Made by a program: the position numbers and the translations under genes. 64,000 bases of DNA, taken from assembly GCF_015351475.1 (NCBI RefSeq), contig NZ_JADKPR010000003.1:1-64000 (forward strand), given 5' to 3'. Below the pieces are notes generated by a model. It was not told the origin of the DNA. It saw only the letters and a program-made list of their open reading frames with translations, and made no database searches. The DNA is from Flavobacterium sp. HJJ (GTDB taxonomy: Bacteria; Bacteroidota; Bacteroidia; Flavobacteriales; Flavobacteriaceae). Positions 1 to 9,145 of this stretch are shown piece by piece. Numbering within the stretch: the stretch's first letter is position 1; each line of letters opens with the position of its first letter.

Positions 1-1
1 T

Positions 2-436
2 CCTATTGTTGCAAGACTCAGAGACGATATGCTTGAGTTTGATGAGGAACCGAAAGAAATCCAGATTCTTGATGAGAACGGAGAGCTTCTGCTGGCCGGT
101 GACAATGACCGCCGTTTCTTTGAAGCCTCGTGGGTTCATAAATACAACGATAAATATTATTTCTCATACTCCACAGGCGATACGCATTTTATCTGTTATG
201 CGATAGGCTACAGCCCGTACGGACCGTTTGTGTATCAGGGACGCATCCTGAATCCGGTTGTGGGCTGGACCACGCACCATTCAATATGCAGGGTTGAGAA
301 TGACTGGTATCTGTTTTACCATGATTCGAGTCTTTCCAAGGGTGTTACTCATTTGCGGAGCATGAAAGTGGCTAAAATCGAGTATAATGATGACGGGTCA
401 ATTGTGACTATTGATCCCTATGGCAGAGAGATTTAA
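2..436 (+). CDS. Glycoside hydrolase family 43 protein, 3' part only
   Basis: This is the C-terminal 144 or so residues of a gene that begins before the window; the frame is open from base 2. The protein is part of a five-bladed beta-propeller: EASWVHKYNDKYYFSYSTG and the later GWTTHHSI and WYLFYHDSS segments are typical GH43 blade strands. GH43 enzymes are beta-xylosidases or alpha-L-arabinofuranosidases. The position directly upstream of xylose genes makes a role in removing xylose or arabinose from xylan fragments likely, but the catalytic N-terminal part is outside the window and the subfamily cannot be fixed. It ends 238 bases before the regulator gene, so it is probably the last gene of an upstream operon. 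Confidence 0.85.
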   Translation, partial: PIVARLRDDMLEFDEEPKEIQILDENGELLLAGDNDRRFFEASWVHKYNDKYYFSYSTGDTHFICYAIGYSPYGPFVYQGRILNPVVGWTTHHSICRVENDWYLFYHDSSLSKGVTHLRSMKVAKIEYNDDGSIVTIDPYGREI

Positions 437-674
437 AACAGGAAGAGATTCTTTTTTTAATGTAAAAAATAGAGCAGTTAGTGCATAATTTTTCGGCGAA
501 AAATAAATATTCATATACTAGTCTGCTGAGGCTGTAGATGAGAATTTGTCTTTCGTCGGAAAAATATAAAAGTTTTCAAATAATAAATGTTGAGAAGACA
601 AAAAAATAGGAGCAAATATTTTTTTTATTAGATAAAAGTGACTAGTTTAGCAGACCAGAACAGAACGGAACGGA
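437..674. other. Intergenic region upstream of the gntR-xylBA operon, with candidate operators
   Basis: This 238-base AT-rich region must hold the promoter of the regulator-xylose operon. No clear TAnnTTTG element is seen. Two features may be operators. One is the odd palindrome TTTTTCGGCGAAAAA at 489-503. The other is a pair of ACTAGT-containing sites at 517-529 and 641-658, where GTCTGCT in the first is inverted as AGCAGAC in the second. The second site sits only 17 bases before the regulator start, a position compatible with autorepression. The assignment is inferred from symmetry alone. Confidence 0.35.
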
Positions 675-1685
675 ATGACAAACGAAGAAGAAGATAAATT
701 TGTATTTGTAATAAATCATGACAGTGATATTCCAAAATACCAGCAGCTGGTAAATGGGATTACAAATGCAATAGCTGAGAATATATTACAGAAAGGAGAA
801 CTGCTTCCTTCGGTTAACAGCATATGTAAAAATAATCAGCTGTCAAGAGATACTGTTTTTAAAGCGTATTCAATATTAAAAGAGCAAAAAGTTATTGAAT
901 CGGTTCCTAATAAGGGCTATTATGTTTCGGGTGAAACGAGAAAAGTGCTTTTGGTGCTGGATACTTTCAAAGCTTATAAAGAAGTTTTATATCATTCTTT
1001 TGTAAATAATCTGCCTGATAATGTAATTACTGATGTTCAGTTTCATCATTATAACATAGATGTTTTTAAAACGATAATTAATAATAGTGTTGGAAAATAT
1101 TATAAATACGTGGTCATGAATTTTGATCATGAAGAAATAATCCCAACACTGTCGTCAATTTCTAATGATAAGCTGCTCTTGATTGATTGGAATGTACATT
1201 CAAAAAAAGAGAACAATTATATTTTTCAGGATTTTGGAAGAGCGTTTTATGATTCTTTGACACAGGCGGCTGATTTATTCAGGAAATATAAAAACATACA
1301 GTTTGTATATCCTGAATATACTAATCATCCAAAAGAAACAATTCAATATTTTGAGAAATTTTGTGCTGATTATGATTTTGATTATAAAATTATCACGGAC
1401 TCAAAAGAGTTTATCATAGAAAAAAACATTGCTTATATGAGTGTGAGTGACAGGATTTTAGGTCATTTTTTAGAGCAATGTAAGGAGAAGGATTTTGAGC
1501 CTGGTACAGATGTTGGTTTTTTGTCATACAATGAAACACCAATGAAGAAATTTATATACAAAGGAATTTCAGTAGTATCGACTGATTTTGCCGCATTAGG
1601 AACAAAAGCAGCAGCATTTATCACGCATGACGAAATAGTTCAGTGTTACGTGCCGACAAATTTAATATTAAGAGAATCATTATAA
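675..1685 (+). CDS. GntR-family transcriptional regulator with sugar-binding domain (xylose operon regulator)
   Basis: A 336-residue regulator. Residues 20-85 form a GntR winged helix: KYQQLVNGI, then GELLPSVNSICKNNQLSRDT as helix-turn-helix and KGYYV as wing. Residues 90-336 look like a periplasmic-binding-protein (LacI/AraR-type) effector domain, with alternating strands such as VLLVLDTF and YVVMNFDHEEI and a C-terminal GISVVSTDFAALG. GntR proteins of this build release or change DNA binding when a sugar binds. It is 9 bases upstream of xylulokinase and co-directional with xylBA, so it most likely senses xylose or a relative and controls its own operon. The ligand and operator are inferred, not shown. 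It could also be the factor reading the CAACCGATTG sites further downstream, although those look LacI-like. Confidence 0.85.
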   Translation: MTNEEEDKFVFVINHDSDIPKYQQLVNGITNAIAENILQKGELLPSVNSICKNNQLSRDTVFKAYSILKEQKVIESVPNKGYYVSGETRKVLLVLDTFKAYKEVLYHSFVNNLPDNVITDVQFHHYNIDVFKTIINNSVGKYYKYVVMNFDHEEIIPTLSSISNDKLLLIDWNVHSKKENNYIFQDFGRAFYDSLTQAADLFRKYKNIQFVYPEYTNHPKETIQYFEKFCADYDFDYKIITDSKEFIIEKNIAYMSVSDRILGHFLEQCKEKDFEPGTDVGFLSYNETPMKKFIYKGISVVSTDFAALGTKAAAFITHDEIVQCYVPTNLILRESL

Positions 1686-1694
1686 GTTATAGTT

Positions 1695-3176
1695 ATGTAT
1701 TATATAGGATATGACATTGGAAGTTCTTCAGTTAAGGCAGCCTTAGTTGAAGCAGCAACAGGAAAAAAAATAATTGTTTTGAATGAGCCTCAAAACGAAA
1801 TGGAAATTGTTTCGCTTCAGTCTGATTGGGCAGAACAAGATCCTGAAGTTTGGTGGGAACACATTTGCACAGCAACTAAAAGAGCTATTCGTGAGGCTAA
1901 TATTGATGCTTCAAAAATTCAAGGTGTTGGTATTTCGTATCAGATGCATGGTTTAGTCGTTGTTGGTGAAGATGGCAGCTCTTTACGCAACTCCATTATT
2001 TGGTGTGATAGTAGAGCAGTTGAAATTGGAAACAAGGCTTTTGCAGAATTAGGCGAAGATAAATGTATGACACATTTGTTGAATTCTCCGGGAAATTTTA
2101 CTGCTTCAAAATTAAAATGGGTAAAAGAGAATGAACCTGAGATTTACAAAAAAGTATATAAATACATGCTTCCGGGAGATTATATCTCTTATAAACTGAC
2201 AGGCGATATTACTACAACCAAAAATGGTCTGTCAGAAGGAATGCTTTGGGACTATAAAGAAAATAAAGTAGCAGATTGGTTATTGGAGTATTACGGAATT
2301 GAAACTTCTATGACACCTGCTATTGTTGAGAATTTTAGCAATCAAGGGGTTACAAATGAAAAAGGTTCTCAGGAATCAGGGCTTCCCGTTGGAATTCCGA
2401 TTGTGTATAGAGCAGGAGATCAGCCTAATAATGCGTTGTCTTTAAATGTATTAAATCCTGGTGAAGTAGCAGCGACAGGCGGAACTTCTGGAGTTTTTTA
2501 TGCCGTAACCGATGTTACAATTGGAAATAGTACACGTGTGAATAATTTTGTGCATGTTAATTTTGAAGAAAAAAATCCTCGAATCGGAAAGTTATTAAAT
2601 ATCAACGGAGCTGGAATTCAGTACCGATGGCTGCGTAATAATATGGGAGACGAAACCTATGAATCTATGAACCACAAAGCTGCCAAAATTGCAATTGGTT
2701 CAGAAGGGTTGGTAGTAATTCCTTTTGGAAATGGTGCTGAGCGTATGTTTAACAACAAAAACATTGGAACGCATTTCCTAAATCTTAATTTAAACATTCA
2801 CAGTAATTCTCATTTATTTAGAGCGGCTTTAGAAGGAATTGCCTTTTCATTTGTTTACGGAATGGAATGTCTGAAAGATGACAATGCTGCCATTGGAGTA
2901 ATTCGTGCAGGGAATGATAATTTATTTCGTTCGGAAATATTTTCAAATACTGTTGCGTCTTTAATTGGTCACGAAATTGAAATTTATAATACAACAGGAG
3001 CAGTGGGAGCAGCAAGAGCAGTCGGATTAACCGATGGTGATTTTGAAAAATTTGGTTCAAATATTTCAAAAAATGATCACGTTATGACATTTTTGCCTTT
3101 GCAGAATAGCGAACCATATCAAGAAGCTTATCAAAAATGGAAAAAAGAATTAGAATTAATATTAACAAATAAATAG
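1695..3176 (+). CDS. xylB: Xylulokinase (FGGY family)
   Basis: A 493-residue FGGY carbohydrate kinase that phosphorylates D-xylulose with ATP to give D-xylulose 5-phosphate in the cytoplasm. The N-terminal phosphate loop reads [11 protein letters not shown] (residues 6-16). The substrate-contact pair M84-H85 lies in [10 protein letters not shown] as in XylB proteins. The catalytic base is D242 in [10 protein letters not shown], followed by the ATP-side glycine motif [11 protein letters not shown]. Length is normal for the family. It lies 9 bases after the regulator and 7 bases before xylose isomerase, so the three form one operon. The neighbouring isomerase makes xylulokinase much more likely than other FGGY kinases. 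Confidence 0.95.
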   Translation: MYYIGYDIGSSSVKAALVEAATGKKIIVLNEPQNEMEIVSLQSDWAEQDPEVWWEHICTATKRAIREANIDASKIQGVGISYQMHGLVVVGEDGSSLRNSIIWCDSRAVEIGNKAFAELGEDKCMTHLLNSPGNFTASKLKWVKENEPEIYKKVYKYMLPGDYISYKLTGDITTTKNGLSEGMLWDYKENKVADWLLEYYGIETSMTPAIVENFSNQGVTNEKGSQESGLPVGIPIVYRAGDQPNNALSLNVLNPGEVAATGGTSGVFYAVTDVTIGNSTRVNNFVHVNFEEKNPRIGKLLNINGAGIQYRWLRNNMGDETYESMNHKAAKIAIGSEGLVVIPFGNGAERMFNNKNIGTHFLNLNLNIHSNSHLFRAALEGIAFSFVYGMECLKDDNAAIGVIRAGNDNLFRSEIFSNTVASLIGHEIEIYNTTGAVGAARAVGLTDGDFEKFGSNISKNDHVMTFLPLQNSEPYQEAYQKWKKELELILTNK

Positions 3177-3183
3177 TAGAGAA

Positions 3184-4509
3184 ATGATAGTTTTAGGAAA
3201 CAAAGAGTACTATAAAGGTATCGGGCAGATTAAATTTGAAGGAAAAGAATCTGATAATCCTTTAGCGTTTAAATATTACAATCCAGATCAGGTTGTTGCT
3301 GGAAAAACAATGCGTGAGCATTTTAAATTTGCCATTGCATACTGGCATACTTTCTGCGGACAGGGGAGCGATCCTTTTGGACCAGGTACACAGCATTTTG
3401 CCTGGGATCAGCCTGCTGATGCAATTGAAGCGGCAAAAGAAAAAGCGGATGCAGCATTCGAATTCATTACTAAAATGGGTTTTGGTCATTACTGTTTTCA
3501 CGATTATGACTTAGTTAGAGAAGGCGCAACTTTTGCAGAATCAGAAAGCAGATTAGCTACGATAACTGATTATTTGAAAGAAAAACAAGCCGCTTCTGGA
3601 GTAAAATTGCTTTGGGGAACTGCAAACTGTTTTTCTAACCCGCGTTATATGAACGGAGCGGCAACCAATCCTGATTTTAATGTTGTTGCTAGAGCAGGAG
3701 GGCAGGTAAAACTGGCTTTGGATGCTACTATTGCATTAGGAGGAGAAAACTATGTATTCTGGGGAGGACGTGAAGGGTATATGACTTTGCTTAACACTGA
3801 TATGGGAAGAGAATTGGATCACATGGGACAATTTTTGGTACAAGCCAGAGATTATGCAAGAGCACAGGGATTCAAAGGAAATTTCTTTATTGAGCCAAAA
3901 CCTATGGAGCCTTCAAAACATCAGTATGATTTTGACTGTGCTACTGCTATTGGATTTTTACGTCAATATGGTTTAGATAAAGATTTCAAAATGAACATTG
4001 AGGTAAATCACGCTACATTGGCACAGCACACTTTTCAGCATGAAATTGAAGTGGCCGCCAAAGCTGGAATGTTAGGAAGTTTAGATGCGAACAGAGGTGA
4101 TTACCAAAACGGATGGGATACCGACCAATTCCCAAATAACATTCAGGAGACTACCGAAGCTATGCTTGTGTTCTTGAAAGCAGGCGGTTTACAAGGAGGT
4201 GGAATCAATTTTGATGCTAAAATCAGAAGAAATTCGACAGATATGGAAGATGTTTTCTTAGCGCATATTGGGGGAGCAGATACTTTTGCAAGAGCTTTAT
4301 TGACTGCTGATAAAATCATCACTTCTTCTCCTTACGAAAAATTAAGAACAGAAAGATATAGTTCTTTTGATTCTGGAAACGGAAAAGCTTTCGAAGAAGG
4401 AAAATTAGATTTACAGGCTTTGTATAAAATTGCCCAGGAAAATGGAGAATTAAATTTACAGAGCGGTAAACAAGAATTGTTCGAAAATATAATTAATCAG
4501 TATATTTAA
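3184..4509 (+). CDS. xylA: Xylose isomerase
   Basis: A 441-residue class II xylose isomerase that converts D-xylose to D-xylulose in the cytoplasm using two divalent metal ions. The hallmark YCFHDYDLV (residues 103-111) carries the catalytic His106 and Asp109. [16 protein letters not shown] holds the metal-binding glutamate, and the C-terminal [13 protein letters not shown] is the second metal region. Length and the N-terminal extension fit class II enzymes. It is the last gene of the gntR-xylB-xylA operon. With the transaldolase that follows it takes the xylose released by the xylan enzymes into the pentose phosphate pathway. Confidence 0.97.
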   Translation: MIVLGNKEYYKGIGQIKFEGKESDNPLAFKYYNPDQVVAGKTMREHFKFAIAYWHTFCGQGSDPFGPGTQHFAWDQPADAIEAAKEKADAAFEFITKMGFGHYCFHDYDLVREGATFAESESRLATITDYLKEKQAASGVKLLWGTANCFSNPRYMNGAATNPDFNVVARAGGQVKLALDATIALGGENYVFWGGREGYMTLLNTDMGRELDHMGQFLVQARDYARAQGFKGNFFIEPKPMEPSKHQYDFDCATAIGFLRQYGLDKDFKMNIEVNHATLAQHTFQHEIEVAAKAGMLGSLDANRGDYQNGWDTDQFPNNIQETTEAMLVFLKAGGLQGGGINFDAKIRRNSTDMEDVFLAHIGGADTFARALLTADKIITSSPYEKLRTERYSSFDSGNGKAFEEGKLDLQALYKIAQENGELNLQSGKQELFENIINQYI

Positions 4510-4862
4510 TAGTAAAAATTGAATACTGCAGAAATGTGTGTTCCGATTGCTGCCAGCTTGATTGTCATTTAAGATTTTTGAAAAAAGATTTAAAGGTTTA
4601 GTTACTTTTTTATGAATTTTATTTGAGATGTAAAGTCAGCTTTAGTAATGTTTTTAGGTTATTTGTTATCAAATGTTTTAAAGACTAACGCAATTGGAGT
4701 GCACATTTTTTTTGCTTTATAACGAAGCAGTTTATTTCTAAAGAAATTTATTTAACTGTTTTTGAGATAATTGAATTTTATTAGAAATCATTAATTTAAA
4801 AAATAGATAAGTCAGGAAATCAGAGGGAATCTGATTATTGTTTAAAGTTAAAAAACTAGAAT
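4510..4862. other. Intergenic region between xylA and the transaldolase gene
   Basis: 353 bases of AT-rich DNA with no open frame of note. I see no strong hairpin with a T tract, no tRNA and no convincing promoter. The length suggests that the transaldolase gene has its own promoter here, but I cannot point to it. Confidence 0.4.
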
Positions 4863-5519
4863 ATGAAATTTTTTATAGATACAGCCAATTTAGGAGATAT
4901 TAAAGAAGCTCAGTCATTGGGAGTTTTAGACGGGGTTACAACCAATCCGTCATTGATGGCAAAAGAAGGAATTACTGGAAAAGCAAATATTTTGCAGCAT
5001 TACCTTGATATTTGCAATATTGTTGACGGAGATGTTTCAGCCGAAGTTATTTCTACAGATTATGAAGGAATGGTAAGAGAAGGTGAGGAACTTGCTGCTT
5101 TACATCCGCAGATCGTAGTGAAACTGCCTATGATTGCTGATGGTGTAAAAGCTTGTAAATATTTTTCGTCAAAAGGTATCAGAACGAATGTTACTCTGGT
5201 ATTCTCAGCAGGTCAGGCACTTTTGGCGGCTAAAGCCGGAGCAACTTATGTTTCTCCTTTCTTAGGCAGATTAGATGATATTTCTACAGACGGAATACAT
5301 TTGATTTCTGAAATCAGAGAAATATATGATAACTATGATTATCAAACACAAATTCTTTCTGCTTCAATCAGGCATACTATGCATATTGTCGATTGTGCAA
5401 AAGTTGGATCTGATGTAATGACCGGTCCGCTTTCTGCAATTAAAGGATTGTTGAAGCATCCTTTGACAGATATTGGTTTAGCACAGTTTGTTGAAGATGC
5501 TAAAAAGATGAATTTGTAA
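4863..5519 (+). CDS. Transaldolase, small single-domain (TalC/FSA) type
   Basis: A 218-residue class I aldolase of the small transaldolase/fructose-6-phosphate aldolase group. The Schiff-base lysine is K87 in VVKLPM. The active-site pair that separates the two activities is visible: E61 in SAEVIS and F133 in SPFLGR. E. coli FSA aldolase has Gln and Tyr there, while true transaldolases have Glu and Phe. The protein should therefore transfer the dihydroxyacetone unit between sugar phosphates rather than act as FSA. Placement after xylBA fits, because xylulose 5-phosphate needs the non-oxidative pentose phosphate pathway. A terminator follows the stop codon at 5550. Confidence 0.92.
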   Translation: MKFFIDTANLGDIKEAQSLGVLDGVTTNPSLMAKEGITGKANILQHYLDICNIVDGDVSAEVISTDYEGMVREGEELAALHPQIVVKLPMIADGVKACKYFSSKGIRTNVTLVFSAGQALLAAKAGATYVSPFLGRLDDISTDGIHLISEIREIYDNYDYQTQILSASIRHTMHIVDCAKVGSDVMTGPLSAIKGLLKHPLTDIGLAQFVEDAKKMNL

Positions 5520-5549
5520 AAGTTTCTAATTTCTTCTTTATAATTTATG

Positions 5550-5587
5550 GAACTCTCTTCAAAATAATATTTGGAGAGAGTTTTTTT
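5550..5587 (+). terminator. Rho-independent terminator after transaldolase
   Basis: AACTCTCTTCAAA and TTTGGAGAGAGTT form a 13-pair stem with one G-T pair, followed by seven Ts. It ends the xylose metabolism block. Confidence 0.9.
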
Positions 5588-5920
5588 ATGCAACCGCTTG
5601 TTTTGCTCTTCGCTTTTTGAGTATCTCTCATTTTTTTTAAAATAGCACCTATATTACATTGAATATTTATATAATCTTTTTTTTAATTATACTTAGTTAT
5701 TTGAAAGAATATAATTCTAAAGTTTTATAAATTTTGTTTTTTTTTAGAAAAATATATTTTTTTTAACTTTTTATATTTTTTTTAATTTTTCAGTCTAAAT
5801 GACTTTTTATTTACAGTAAAGATACTTAAATAATAATTTTATTTAGTGAAAATTTAAAATTAAGTTATTAAAAATACGCATATTGTTTTTTTATCGCACT
5901 TTTTTTTCATTTTATTAAAA
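5588..5920. other. Very AT-rich spacer upstream of the first susC promoter
   Basis: Long T and A tracts with no open frame, hairpin or repeat that I can support. AT-rich upstream sequence of this kind is usual before strong susC promoters in this phylum. Confidence 0.4.
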
Positions 5921-5957
5921 AATAATCAACACAACCGATTGTGTTGTGTTGATTATT
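5921..5957. promoter_or_regulatory. Operator in the susC1 promoter: CAACCGATTG core nested in a longer inverted repeat
   Basis: The 18-mer AACACAACCGATTGTGTT (5928-5945) is a CG-centred palindrome, broken only at the two positions beside the central CG. It sits inside a second, perfect 14-base inverted repeat: AATAATCAACACAA (5921-5934) and TTGTGTTGATTATT (5944-5957). One left half-site can therefore pair with either of two overlapping TTGTGTT right half-sites. The same core occurs at 14031, 14278 and 27687. CG-centred palindromes are typical of LacI-family operators. Confidence 0.75.
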
Positions 5958-5968
5958 TTATATATTTG
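5939..5968 (+). promoter_or_regulatory. Promoter of susC1 (Bacteroidota type)
   Basis: TATATTTG at 5961-5968 matches the Bacteroidota -7 consensus TAnnTTTG. A TTG at 5939-5941, 19 bases upstream, fits the -33 element and lies inside the operator. A bound regulator would cover the -33 element, so repression released by sugar is the simplest reading. The start codon follows about 70 bases later. Confidence 0.7.
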
Positions 5969-6038
5969 AATCAATTACATCAAAAACAATTTGATGTAAA
6001 TATGACTAACCCTATTTTAATTAATTAAATCAATTTTT

Positions 6039-9000
6039 ATGACTAACTATTTTGTTACAAGCAAATCAAAGCATTGTAAATGCCTTGGTTTTTTGATTTT
6101 AATGTTTGTTCTTTCGCTCAGTGCGGGTGCGCAAACGGCGGTTACAGGAATAATATCAGACAAAAATGGTCCTGTTCCTGGAGCGAATGTAAACCTGAAA
6201 GGAACAAGCAGCGGAACCAGCTCTGATTTTGACGGTAAATATTCGATTAAAGATGTTCCTTCAAATGGAGTACTTGTTTTTAGTTTTTTAGGATATAAAA
6301 CAAAAGAAGTAACAGTAAGCGGGCGTACTACTATAAATGTTACTCTTGAAGAAGAATCCAATACGCTGAAAGAAATTGTAGTAATTGGATACGGTGCCGT
6401 TCGTAAGGAGGCAGTTACGGGATCTGTTTCTACAATTGCAGGAAAAGAATTGGGTGAGTTTGCATCAGGAAATGTAACTCAGGCACTGCAGGCAAGACTT
6501 CCTGGTGTTGAATTAACTCAAACCTCTACCAAACCGGGTGCTTCAATGCAGATCCGTATTCGCGGTACTAGATCGTTAACTGCAAATAATGATCCTTTGA
6601 TTGTACTTGACGGCGTTCCTTTTGCAGGGGCAATTGGTGATATTAACCCAGTTGATATTAAGTCCCTTGATATTTTAAAGGATGCTTCAGCGACTGCTAT
6701 TTATGGTTCTCGCGGTGCTAATGGTGTTGTATTGATTACAACAAATAAAGGGCGTAAAGGTCAAAAAGCTAAATTTACTTATAATGGATTTGGCGGTGTA
6801 AAGAATGTTTTTGGTGAATATGATATGATGGACGGTAATAAGTTTGCAGCGCTTCGTGATATTACTAAGTTATATTCAGATGGTAGAGATGAAGTAAGAG
6901 GAACTAATACTGACTGGCAGGGTTTACTGTATGATTCTGGCCAAATAATAAGTCATGATGTAGCTGTTACTGGAGGAAGTGAAGGCGGTTCTTATACAGG
7001 AGGACTTGGTTACTATAAAGAAGAATCCGTTTTACCTGGTCAGTCTTATGAGCGTTTTAGCCTTAGAGCATCACTAGATCAGGAAATCGGAACTGCATTT
7101 CGCATAGGATTTACTACTAATAATAACTATGCAGTTACAAACGGTGACAATATAGGGCCTGGAACAGCTTTGAGTATGTCTCCATTAGTAAATCCTTATG
7201 ATGCTGATGGGAATTTAAAGAGAGTTGTAAATCAGGGATTGATAGATGATAAGTGGGTTTATACTAGAAAAACGATTAATGGTTTAGGCGATAAATATAT
7301 TAATCTAGACAGAGCATTTAGTACTTACAATAATATTTTTGCCGAGCTAAAAATTCCAGGTGTAGATGGTTTGAAATACAGATTGAATTCTGGACTGAAT
7401 TTGCGTTCAACTAATAATGGATATTATGAAGGGCAGGGTGTTTTTGATGTAAATGCAGCTACTTTATCTAATGCTTCAATTAGTAATTTCATGTCAACAC
7501 AATGGCTGCTTGAGAATTTAATTACTTATGATAAGACTTTTGCCCAAAAACATACTATTAATTTTGTTGGACTATATTCTAATGAAAGTTATACAGGAAA
7601 TAATTCGAGAATTGCAAGAAACGGAATTACTTCTGATGCATTTCAATTTTATAATATGGGGCAAAGTGAGGAACCTATCACTATAACACCTTCTGAACAG
7701 GATTATACAAAATGGGGATTGCGTTCTGCTATGGCGAGATTAATGTACTCTTACGATAATCGTTATTTTATTTCAGGAACAATACGTTCTGACGGGTCTT
7801 CAAGATTAGCTGATGGTCACAAGTGGGTTACTTATCCAGCGGTTTCTGCAGGCTGGACTATTTCTAATGAATCTTTTATGAAAAATATTTCTTGGCTTAG
7901 TTCGTTAAAATTGCGTGCAGGTTATGGTGAGACTTCTAACCAAGCAGTTGATCCTTATAAAACTTTAGGATCCTTAAATACTAGGGCATATAATTTTGGA
8001 ACCACTAATTCGACAGGAGTTTATGTTAATGAATTGCCTAACTCTGCCTTGGGATGGGAGTATTCTCAAACCATGAATTATGGATTGGATTTTGGATTTT
8101 TTAATAGTCGTTTGACGGGTACTGTAGAATATTATAATACACAAACTAAGAATTTATTGCAAAAAGTAAAATTACCTACGACGACAGGTGTTGATAGTTA
8201 TACTGCAAATGTTGGTACGTCAGAAAATAAAGGATATGAAATTTCATTAAACGGGGTGATATTAGATAATCCTAATGGTTTAACCTGGACGGTTGGTGTT
8301 AACTTTTATGCTAATCAAAACCAAATCAAATCTCTTGCTTCAGGATCGGATAGGGATGTATCAAACTTATGGTTTGTTGGTCATAATATAGCTTCTATTT
8401 ATGATTATAAAAAGGTAGGACTATGGCAACAGGGCGACGCTTTTATGGATAAATATGAGTCAGGTCCAACGGGTGTTAATGATAAGGGGACTGTAGTGGG
8501 GTCTATAAAAGTAGCATATACTGGAGATTATAATGCCGATGGTTCTCCTGTACGTAGAATTAATGAAAATGATAGACAAATTATTGATACCGATCCTGAT
8601 TTTCAAGGTGGTTTCAATACTAACTTAACGTATAAAGGTTTTGATTTTAATGCCGTTGGAGCTTTTAGAAGCGGTGGGATTTTGATAAGTACACTATACG
8701 GTAGTGCGAGTTATTTGAACTTACTTAATGGTCGTGGCAGTAATGTGGATGTAGATTATTGGACACCAACAAATACAGGTGCAGATTTCCCTAATCCAAA
8801 CGGTGTTAGAAGCGGTGATAATCCAAAATATATGTCTACTATGGGGTATTTTGATGGGTCTTATTTGAAAATTAGATCTATAACTCTTGGTTATACCCTT
8901 CAGCAGGATTTCATGAAAACTGTAGGTATTGATAAACTAAGAATATATGCTTCAGTTCAGAATCCATTTGTTTTCTTTTCTCCTTATCATGATATGTCAG

Positions 9001-9134
9001 GCATGGATCCAGAAACAAACTCTTTGGGTGATCAAAATCAGGCGGTAGCTTCTTATCCTAACAAATTTTTAGTTATTGGTACTAATACACCATCTACTCG
9101 TAACTTTTTAATGGGGCTTAACTTAACATTTTAA
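6039..9134 (+). CDS. SusC-like TonB-dependent receptor (first xylan pair)
   Basis: A 1031-residue outer-membrane oligosaccharide importer. It has a signal peptide ending near LSAGAQ (residue 32), a carboxypeptidase-regulatory-like beta-sandwich (about 34-115), a plug domain (about 120-235, with DASATAIYGSRGANGVVLITT-type strands) and a 22-strand barrel ending in the terminal phenylalanine of NLTF. With its SusD partner it should form the lidded pore that pulls xylan fragments into the periplasm, powered by TonB. susD starts 11 bases downstream. The N-terminus resembles that of the second SusC at 14433, which suggests ancestral duplication. Expression is likely controlled by the operator over its promoter. 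The glycan is inferred from the GH115, GH10 and xylose neighbours. Confidence 0.95.
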   Translation: MTNYFVTSKSKHCKCLGFLILMFVLSLSAGAQTAVTGIISDKNGPVPGANVNLKGTSSGTSSDFDGKYSIKDVPSNGVLVFSFLGYKTKEVTVSGRTTINVTLEEESNTLKEIVVIGYGAVRKEAVTGSVSTIAGKELGEFASGNVTQALQARLPGVELTQTSTKPGASMQIRIRGTRSLTANNDPLIVLDGVPFAGAIGDINPVDIKSLDILKDASATAIYGSRGANGVVLITTNKGRKGQKAKFTYNGFGGVKNVFGEYDMMDGNKFAALRDITKLYSDGRDEVRGTNTDWQGLLYDSGQIISHDVAVTGGSEGGSYTGGLGYYKEESVLPGQSYERFSLRASLDQEIGTAFRIGFTTNNNYAVTNGDNIGPGTALSMSPLVNPYDADGNLKRVVNQGLIDDKWVYTRKTINGLGDKYINLDRAFSTYNNIFAELKIPGVDGLKYRLNSGLNLRSTNNGYYEGQGVFDVNAATLSNASISNFMSTQWLLENLITYDKTFAQKHTINFVGLYSNESYTGNNSRIARNGITSDAFQFYNMGQSEEPITITPSEQDYTKWGLRSAMARLMYSYDNRYFISGTIRSDGSSRLADGHKWVTYPAVSAGWTISNESFMKNISWLSSLKLRAGYGETSNQAVDPYKTLGSLNTRAYNFGTTNSTGVYVNELPNSALGWEYSQTMNYGLDFGFFNSRLTGTVEYYNTQTKNLLQKVKLPTTTGVDSYTANVGTSENKGYEISLNGVILDNPNGLTWTVGVNFYANQNQIKSLASGSDRDVSNLWFVGHNIASIYDYKKVGLWQQGDAFMDKYESGPTGVNDKGTVVGSIKVAYTGDYNADGSPVRRINENDRQIIDTDPDFQGGFNTNLTYKGFDFNAVGAFRSGGILISTLYGSASYLNLLNGRGSNVDVDYWTPTNTGADFPNPNGVRSGDNPKYMSTMGYFDGSYLKIRSITLGYTLQQDFMKTVGIDKLRIYASVQNPFVFFSPYHDMSGMDPETNSLGDQNQAVASYPNKFLVIGTNTPSTRNFLMGLNLTF

Positions 9135-9145
9135 TAAAGAATAAT

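Noticed and set aside
489..503. Terminator for the first GH43 gene
   Set aside because: The stem would be AT-only apart from two pairs, has almost no loop and has no following T tract.
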